Source of the DNA: Citrus sinensis
Lineage: Eukaryota; Streptophyta; Magnoliopsida; Sapindales; Rutaceae
Direction: 5' to 3'
Assembly (NCBI RefSeq): GCF_022201045.2
Contig: NC_068558.1
Location: forward strand, 5,671,501 to 5,735,500
DNA: 64,000 nt
Positions 56,893 through 64,000 of this stretch are shown here, piece after piece. Made by a program: the position numbers and the translations under genes. How positions within the stretch are numbered: the stretch's first letter is position 1; each line of letters begins with the position of its first letter. The notes under the pieces are model-generated. The model did not search any database. It was not told the DNA's origin and saw only the letters and a program-made list of their open reading frames with translations.

Positions 56893-58990
56893 CCCTATAT
56901 TTAAGGGCATATACACATAATCCGTTCCTCCAACTTCAAAGTGTTTGTTAATTAATTACGGAAGTTGCAGATCATCATTTAACAAAGTCAACTGGAAAGC
57001 AAATCGATCGGCCGTCAGTTTGCTGGAGGTTGCAAAAGAGTATATATAACTATAGATTTTATGATATTTGCTGTTTTAATTAATTTAGTAGATCTGCCGA
57101 CGTAAGAGAAAAGAGATTTGGTGTGGCTTTGATATATAACTTAGTACCCAAGTGGTTTATAATTTAATTTGTTTTGATTTTTAGCTTTTTGACTAACAAA
57201 AGTTCAATATACAATCAATCATGCAACATAAAAGTCACCGATTTGGTGGTTAACTAGTATTATCGGCTTTTATTGTAAATGGGGTTTCCTATGAAGGATG
57301 CATGGGAGATTTAGCAACATGTATACTGTGGAATCAACTTTTCAGATTATTTTGTTATTATATTTAAATTCAGAACCCCATCGACCGTGTAATGGTGCTG
57401 TTTAATGACCTTACAAACTGTAAAAGTTGTGGACTTTTCTTTTTGTTCCCCCCCATAATTCATGCATCTTTAGTCATCACTCATCGGCTTTTATAAAATT
57501 AAGAAGATATAGTAGTTTTCCAACTTTAATCCAATAGTAATTAATTACAATCTAAATCTGTTTTTGCATGCAAGTAGAGCCCCCCCCCGTTCGACTCCGA
57601 AATCTTCTTTTAATCTTTCTCTAAAAAACTAAAACAGCCACTTTGTCAGAGTCAATCATCATAATGGTTCGCAAGGAAAAATCAGAATCTAATTATTTAA
57701 AACTAAATGCAGCAAATTATATGCTTATGGAGTCATGCATGGACCAGCAGTCACCATAATGGGTTGCTTTAATGAATAATGAGGCATTAAGATTCCGCGT
57801 TTGTCGGTTGGCCATGAGGAAAAGCATGAAATTTGCAAGTCATTGGGAACTAAATAACGAATAATTAGCAAATAACACATCAAAGAAACATACAATCTTT
57901 GCTTTTTGGCCTGGGGTTTTGCTATTGTTGATTGAGTCTAATTTCATTTTTATTTTATTTTTCCGTCTGTGTCCAGTGTCCAAACACACATTTCTTCCTT
58001 ACGAAACGATTGCTGCAAGCCATCAAAAGCAGTGCAACAACCATATGTTCCCCCTTAAATCAAACGTTCCATCTTCTTGTCTTGTATGTTTCTTTGGGTA
58101 CTACACCCCAGACAAAAAAAAAAGGTTCGTAATATGCGCTTCCCGTCTTTTAGTTTTCTTAGGGAATAGGGTAGGAAACTGAGTAGATTTTTTCTCTTCT
58201 TTCTTATGACAATTGATACTCAAGACTGTAACTAGGGAGTAGAAAGCAATACACATGGAAAGGTGGGTGGATTTGCACCATGAAGGCATGTATCCGTTGC
58301 ATGCGTGGCATCGGCTGATCAAGGAAGCCACTTGAATTAAACGCCTTTGGAATTTCTTAATATGGTACAGACGTACAGTTCAACTAATTAGAATTCAACA
58401 CTAATCAACAGGAGAAAAATCAATTCCCACCCAGTGTGTCTGTGTGTGTATAATTGGAATAAAAACAGAGAAGCCCAGACTCGAATCCAAAATTGAGAGC
58501 TTGGGACTATTGGTGCAAGGAGCCCACTGGCAAACATCTTTGAAATTTGATGTTTATGAATTCTGAATTGTAATCTCTAATTTTTTTTCTTGAAAAGGGT
58601 GGAATATTATTTTGATTCTTGGGTTTTATCTCATATGGAATGCATAATTTCATTAATCATATTTGGTATCGCAAACCTTGATCACCTTAGTTGGGCGGTA
58701 GGCATCTCTTCATCTTCCTTTCTAAGTCGAGTGTTTGAGATGTAGAGGTGAATTATGATAGACTTTAATATAATACAATGGTAGATGATAATAAAGTTAT
58801 GTTCCAATGAAGGATTTTGCACTTTAGTTAAAATAGGGGATCCTGGTTGGAATGGCTCATAAAATTTATATAAGATATGTCTTACTATATGCAAATTTTA
58901 AAATTAAAATAAATAATGGACGATTAGATTCGAACCCATTGGATCCAAATATTGTGCATTTACTTCTTAGATTAGGAAATTGAAATCATT
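56636..58990. other. Gene-poor stretch with AC/AT microsatellite
   Basis: No gene supported. (AC)n at about 56,841-56,856 runs into (AT)n at about 56,858-56,890. Poly-C runs lie near 57,449 and 57,582. Short open frames have no family resemblance. Confidence 0.5.
56841..56890. repeat. (AC)n-(AT)n microsatellite
   Basis: Alternating dinucleotide run of about 50 bp. Confidence 0.9.
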
Positions 58991-58995
58991 GACCG

Positions 58996-59583
58996 CATTT
59001 ATTTTACAAAATAGAGTTGGGAATCAAAATCGGAATCGTGGGGCTCATCCCAATTAGGGAATGAATAATGAGAGATTGATTCTTAAAGGGATGGTGGGAA
59101 TGAATCTCTCATTCCTATGAATAACCATTTTGCACCTCCACAAAATCAAAACTACCCATTTTTCCCTCAATATATTGTTATTAATTAATTAATTAATTAT
59201 TTATTACAATTATTTAATAATAATATTATTAATTAATATATTAACATATAGTTAACAAAAATGATTAATATTAATAAATGTTTGAATAAATAATCATAAT
59301 AATTATTATATTATTATAGTTAATTAATTAATATATTATAATAATTAATTAATGTAATTTTATTATCATTAATTAATATATTATAAACAATAATTATTAT
59401 TAATACTAATTTACGAATAAATAATCAATGTAATTAAACTATAAAATAATAATTATGACAATAGTTTATTAAGTACTTTTAAATAATTTATTACAATCTA
59501 ACTCATTCCGATTTCTATTTTTCATTCTCATTCCAACCTATTCCGATTTCAGCCATTACAATTTTAGTCTAGTAAACGCACTA
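58996..59583. mobile_element. Possible PIF-type MITE related to the one at 60,418
   Basis: Its right end (CATTCCAACCTATTCCGATTT, then AGTAAACGCAC) and its left part (GGGAATCAAAATCGGAATCG) resemble the inverted arms and ends of the 60,418-61,508 element. The core is TTAATTAA-rich. The left end is degraded and no TSD can be fixed. Confidence 0.4.
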
Positions 59584-60417
59584 TTAAAAATTACAAACAC
59601 TTCAACTAAAGTGTGAGATCTCTCCTTCGATCTTAAATGGTAATGTAATTGAAAATAAAGAGAGGGAAAAAAAAAACTAACTTTTAGTGTCAACAGTCAA
59701 CTTCGGTCGGTCGGTCGGTCCGTTAGGTCAGACGAGAACATAATTTTGTTTAAACCTATCCTTTTCGTATTTGGGCTACCATCCCCTTGCCCAAAGAGTC
59801 ATTGGGCTTACATATTTTAGTTACTTGGTGTTCCACAAATTTGTTGCTTCTTGCACCCCACTAAACTTGTCGCAAAACACCAATTTTTGGAAATTATAAT
59901 TCTATCTCTACACAATTACATAAAATGACAAATATAAATAACTCTTTTATCACAATCTCTTTCACTCAAATATTAAAAACTCCTGATAAGTATTATATAA
60001 TAAGTTATTATCATCTGGCGTTTCATATCACGCGTATTTCTATAAATAAATATCTCTTGCAGAATTTATTTATCTAGAAGATGCATAGATATTGTGGAGT
60101 TCTTTTGCCTATATATCTCCTCCTCTTCGGTAGGTCTCATTATAGGGTGGTATGAGTTAGCTTGAATCGAATTTGTAAAAACCTAATCCAGTTTATTATT
60201 GATTGGGTTAAGAAAAAATCAATTCAACCTAACTAAATAAACAAGTCCAATCTAAATTAATTTAACTTTTAAATGATCGGATTTTGTTGTTTAATTGAAT
60301 TGGTTGAAATTAAAAATTAAAAATATTCAAACATAAAAGTTAAAATGACTATTTGGTACTTTAAAAATCAAATTCAAATAATAATAAAAACACATTAATT
60401 CTCCATTATAACATTAA
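59584..60417. other. Gene-poor spacer
   Basis: No gene. It contains a (GGTC)n run near 59,703-59,720. From about 60,144 (AGGGTGGTATGAG) a longer hAT-like frame may begin that ends near 62,322 (see findings). Confidence 0.4.
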
Positions 60418-61508
60418 GTGTGTGTTTACTTTGCTTATTTGGAAATAAGAGTTAAGAATCATCCCAACTTTTTGTGTTTACTTCCAACATTAGAGCATCT
60501 CCAAAAGACTTTATAAATTTTATTCTTTAAATACCTATTTGCTTACCTATGTGGCAAATAGAAGGGTGAAAAAATATAATATTCTCCAAAAGACTTTTTA
60601 AATAGAAATAAGTTAATATTATTTTAATCATATAATTAATTTTTTAAAGGAAAAGTCAATAGTAATTAAAGCACTTCTCTCTCTTTCTTCAATAAAAAAT
60701 AATAAAATATAAATTGAAGAGAGAGATATTAACTCTCCAAATTTGAAGAGGGAGCATCAATTCTTATTTGAAGAATCTTAATTGGAGTGTCTTTTGGAGC
60801 TTTAAATATTGATGTGGCTCTTTAAATAAGTAATAAAATCTTATTTGAAGAGCCTTTTGGTGATGCTCTTAGTGTTTAAGAATCGAAATGAATGGTGTGG
60901 ATTCCATTCCCTGAAATGACCATTTTGCGCTTCCTTAATTTTTGAAATTTCAATTTTGTCCTATTACAAAATTAAATAATATTAATATTAATTACTATAA
61001 TAATAATTCGCATTATAATATTTAAAATTACAATAATTATTATCATAATTAAATAATTATAATAATAACGTTACTAATTACTACAACTAAAATAACAATT
61101 ATACAATTATTATTATCACAATTAAATGATAAAAATATAATTAATTACTGTAATAATAATTACTTTTAAAATAATGAAAACATAAATTTTTAATTAAAAA
61201 TTAATTCACTAAAAAAAATAAAACTCAATAATATGATAAACATGCATATATTTCATTCTAAAAAGTTTACTTATTTTTTCAGTGAACAAATGCGTAATTT
61301 TAACTAAGGGTATTTTAGTAATTTTGAATCTTCCATTCCAATCTATTCTAATTCGAAAAGAAAGTAAATACATTAATAACAATACAACTCATTTTGATTA
61401 TAATTTATGTAGTTCAGGTAAACAACTTTTTCTAATTCACATTCCTCATTCCAATTCCAATATATTTCGATTCCAACCTTATTCCAATTCTACTAAGCAA
61501 ACACACCA
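60418..61508. mobile_element. PIF/Harbinger-like MITE carrying a nested MITE (1,091 bp)
   Basis: TAA target duplications at 60,415-60,417 and 61,509-61,511. TIRs are GTGTGTGTTTACTTTGC (left) and the inverted TGGTGTGTTTGCTTAG (right). AT-rich, non-coding. It is interrupted by the 376-bp MITE at 60,493-60,868. Confidence 0.7.
60493..60868. mobile_element. Nested Tourist-like MITE (376 bp)
   Basis: TTA target duplications at 60,490-60,492 and 60,869-60,871. TIRs are GAGCATCTCCAAAAGACTTT (left) and the inverted GAGCATCACCAAAAGGCT (right). Internal copies of the CTCCAAAAGACTTT word lie near 60,585 and in inverted form near 60,790. The interior includes the GAGAGAGA and TTCAATAAAAAA runs usual in this common plant MITE type. 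Confidence 0.85.
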
Positions 61509-61511
61509 TAA

Positions 61512-63198
61512 ATGTTATCCACTGTGCCCAACATATATTGCTGTCAATAAACAACATGATGTAATGTTTAAATATCTATTAACTTATCTTTTGTGAAAAA
61601 TTGGGATTGATTTCTGAAATTTTAGTTTAGAGAATTCAACCAATGTCGTGTTAAATAGAGAGAATTTGAAAAAAGCCTCTTTTACAAAAGAACAAAAGGA
61701 TTCGAAGTTAGGTTTAGCCATTTAATTTTTAACAGTTGGCTTTTTATGGTTCTTGGTTGGGTTGGGTTATTTGGGTTTATGATAATGAATTCGATCAATA
61801 GTAGATCTATAAAAACGATTTAATGGAAGCTAATTTACATAAGATAAGATGTGAAAACTAAAAATTTTATGGGTTAATAAGTTATGGAGGTTATTTTGAT
61901 ATATTTAACGGGGGCTAAATTAAATAATAGTAAAACCTCTCATATGGATTACTATAAGCTTTCGTTTTTTCAATTAAAATACGAGATTTTAAAATTCTTA
62001 GAATTGAAGCTTAAATTTTATGGATTTACGAGTTTATGAGACTATTTTTATAAGTTTAATAGATACTACTTTAGTGGATTTAATAGGAACTAATTAGTAA
62101 CTTAAGTATTATTCTCTTTATTTTATTTTTTATTTTTTTGAAATTATTTTATCTATCAGAGGCTTAAGTCTCTATTATCATGAGGTTCATTGCCTCTGAA
62201 TCCAATGCAACTCCATCATTAATCGGGTTGAAAAATATTGAGCCAATCAACCTATTATAACTTAATCAGTCCATTTAAATTTAATTGGGTCCAGTGGATT
62301 GGATTAAGCTTTCGCACCCTTGGGACTGATGGTTCTTGCATGTGGAAAATTGAAACATTTTAGAATACTCATATTGTTATTGTGCCAACCTCCGATCATC
62401 ATGAATTTTTTGTTTTCAGCATTTCATCTCCAACTTCGGGAAAATAGCAATGCACAAAGGACGTTGAGAAGAATTGTTCATCAATAATAATAATAATAAT
62501 AATTTGTAGACACACTTTTTTAATAATTTCTTAATGGTTTCATTATTCAATTTTCTGTTTCTTTAAAATTGTTTATCATTTGTGAAAAGAAAATGTGGGT
62601 TTATTTAGATATATACTTTTGCATTTTATAATTTCACGGGTTTATATTTCATACTATTCCACTTCATCTTTAGCCAAATGTTTAGCCTTCCAAGTGCCAA
62701 ACCCACCACCATTGAATGTAGCAATTTATTTTTCCCATTTTTATGTATGGAATTTCTGACAAATAGGATAAAAAATAAAAATAAAATGTTTTTTCTTGAT
62801 TGAATATAGAATTCATGACTTTAGGACACATAAGATAAGGGTCACATTACCTTCGTAAATTGACTATCTTCATATTATTGTTCCTATTTTTAAAAATTCT
62901 AATTTATTTTATATTTTTGTTAAGAAGACTAAAAAAATTCATTAACCCATTTCTATTTTCTCCTTATCTTTAAAATAAAATAAGAATGACTGCAAGTTTT
63001 AAAAATAAAAAAGATAATTTATAGATAATTAATTTATGAGAGGATTTACCCCCATAAAATATGATCCCATTAAATTCCACAAAGGACTTTAAAATTCTAG
63101 CACTACCCGTCTCACCTTTGATCGATGAGATGAGCGACAAGTAGGAGGGGCAAAATCGTAATATGAAAAATAAAGGATTCCAGCATAATCTCTCCATT
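61512..63198. other. AT-rich gene-poor stretch
   Basis: No gene supported. Contains an (ATA)n run at about 62,487-62,504. The part to about 62,322 may be the right half of a larger hAT-like element. Confidence 0.45.
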
Positions 63199-63833
63199 AT
63201 GGATGGCAAAATACTCCACGGGTTTGCGCCCCATGAAGTCCCACCCCAAATGGGAAAAATTTTAAATAATTTGTGAGGAATGGAGTGGGGAGTGGGGAGT
63301 GGGAAGAAAATAATCTTCAAATATTTAATGGGGGTACGGTTTAGTTTTGCACTCCTCACCTCAATCCCCATTATATATAAATATGTTTTTAATTCTTATT
63401 TAATAATTTTTATTTTATTAATTATAATGTCAATTAATATTTTTTTAAATTTTTATGTAATATAAATATGATATGAATAAAAGAAAACCCTACAATATTT
63501 TTAAACTCTGAAATATTGTTATATTTTCTTTTCTCTTTTAACGTGCTACGCTCTTTAAATATTTTTTTACTTTTAATATCAATTTAAGATATTGTTTCAA
63601 ACTTTTAGATTTTTTAAAAAAGAATTTAAATATTTTATAATATGGTGATAATTTTATTTTTTAAGTCTCTAATTTTTAATTTACTGAAATTATATATTTA
63701 TAACTAATATAAAATAGATAAATGAGAAATGTGGTGGGGATGAGGAAATCATTACCCACATGAGAATTTATTGAAGAATGAGGTGGGAAATGGAGGCAAA
63801 AATTTCTAAGAGGGGTCCCATTGCCATCCCTTG
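63199..63833. mobile_element. hAT-like MITE (about 635 bp)
   Basis: The left end ATGGATGGCAAAAT and the inverted right end CAAGGGATGGCAATGGG fit the widespread plant hAT terminus (GGGATGGCAATGGG). The flanks TCTCCATT (63,191-63,198) and TCTCCATC (63,834-63,841) agree in 7 of 8 bases, fitting an 8-bp TSD. GGGGAGTGGGGAGTGGG near the left arm pairs loosely with CCCCACC-type words on the right. Non-coding. Confidence 0.6.
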
Positions 63834-63841
63834 TCTCCATC

Positions 63842-64000
63842 TTGTAGGAAGCTCAAACGAAATCCTGTCCGAGTTTCACATTTTATATGCCTTGCCTTGG
63901 TTCGAACTACCATCAGATGTATCTTAAACCGTCCGATGCAAATCAAAGGGAAAAAAAACAAGGGTTTGATACCTTTTTTTTTCTCATCAAAATTCAAACT
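63842..64000. other. Right window edge
   Basis: No gene seen. The minus-strand open frame here is short and without family resemblance. Confidence 0.4.

Noticed and set aside
58921..58945. T-loop-like word GGGTTCGAATC on the minus strand, checked as a tRNA gene
   Set aside because: No matching acceptor, D or anticodon stems around it. No tRNA or rRNA gene was found in the window.
62970..63371. 133-codon minus-strand frame
   Set aside because: Overlaps the left arm of the hAT-like MITE and T-rich flank; no recognisable domain.

Overview
This is plant nuclear DNA from a eudicot. It is AT-rich, its genes have short GT-AG introns, and it carries Mutator, PIF/Harbinger-like and hAT-like miniature elements plus Copia-type LTR pieces. 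Every recognisable gene belongs to a land-plant family. Protein wording and repeat style remind me of Citrus (Rutaceae), but that is an impression and not a measurement.

Layout. 1-4.2 kb holds no gene, only a small Mutator-type MITE and a GC-richer patch with several ACGT-core motifs. 4.3-20.6 kb is the gene-dense part: a Sec14/SFH-like lipid-transfer protein (+), a VAP27-type ER membrane tether (+), a mitochondrial small heat-shock protein (+), a short heavy-metal-associated (HMA) protein (-), and a 15-exon protein combining HIT-like, CCHC and ZnF-UBP-like zinc fingers (-). At 21.5-21.9 kb lies a broken R2R3-MYB gene (-).

22,197-28,610 is a complete-looking 6.4-kb autonomous Mutator-like element (MULE). 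It has 112-bp terminal inverted repeats, a perfect 9-bp target duplication, a MURA-type transposase gene reading inward from the right end, and a separate GRF-zinc-finger/transmembrane gene reading inward from the left end. The convergent two-gene plan recalls maize mudrA/mudrB, but the second gene is a GRF-finger protein. This is my best candidate for an under-described system in the window.

29.0-35.2 kb is a tandem duplication with reciprocal decay. Copy 1 keeps an intact 755-codon multi-pass membrane protein and has a dead copy of a 58-aa STMP1/DUF4535-type micropeptide gene. Copy 2 has only a scrambled C-terminal remnant of the membrane protein and an intact micropeptide gene.

35.2-46.1 kb is a gene-poor stretch filled with elements: a 1,000-bp TTA-flanked MITE, foldbacks, a 693-bp MULE-type MITE with a 9-bp TSD, a probable Copia LTR and a decayed RNase H remnant. 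46.2-48.5 kb is an intact HAIRY MERISTEM-type GRAS gene (-) with a full 21-nt miR171 complementary site. 48.5-64 kb has no gene I can support. It holds two more copies of the small 9-bp-TSD MITE family (four in the window), a non-autonomous Copia-like element split by a solo LTR, nested PIF-type MITEs and an hAT-like MITE.

The host genes are unrelated single-copy genes with no operon-like logic. The functional groupings that can be read are the two convergent genes inside the MULE and the duplicated membrane-protein/micropeptide pair.
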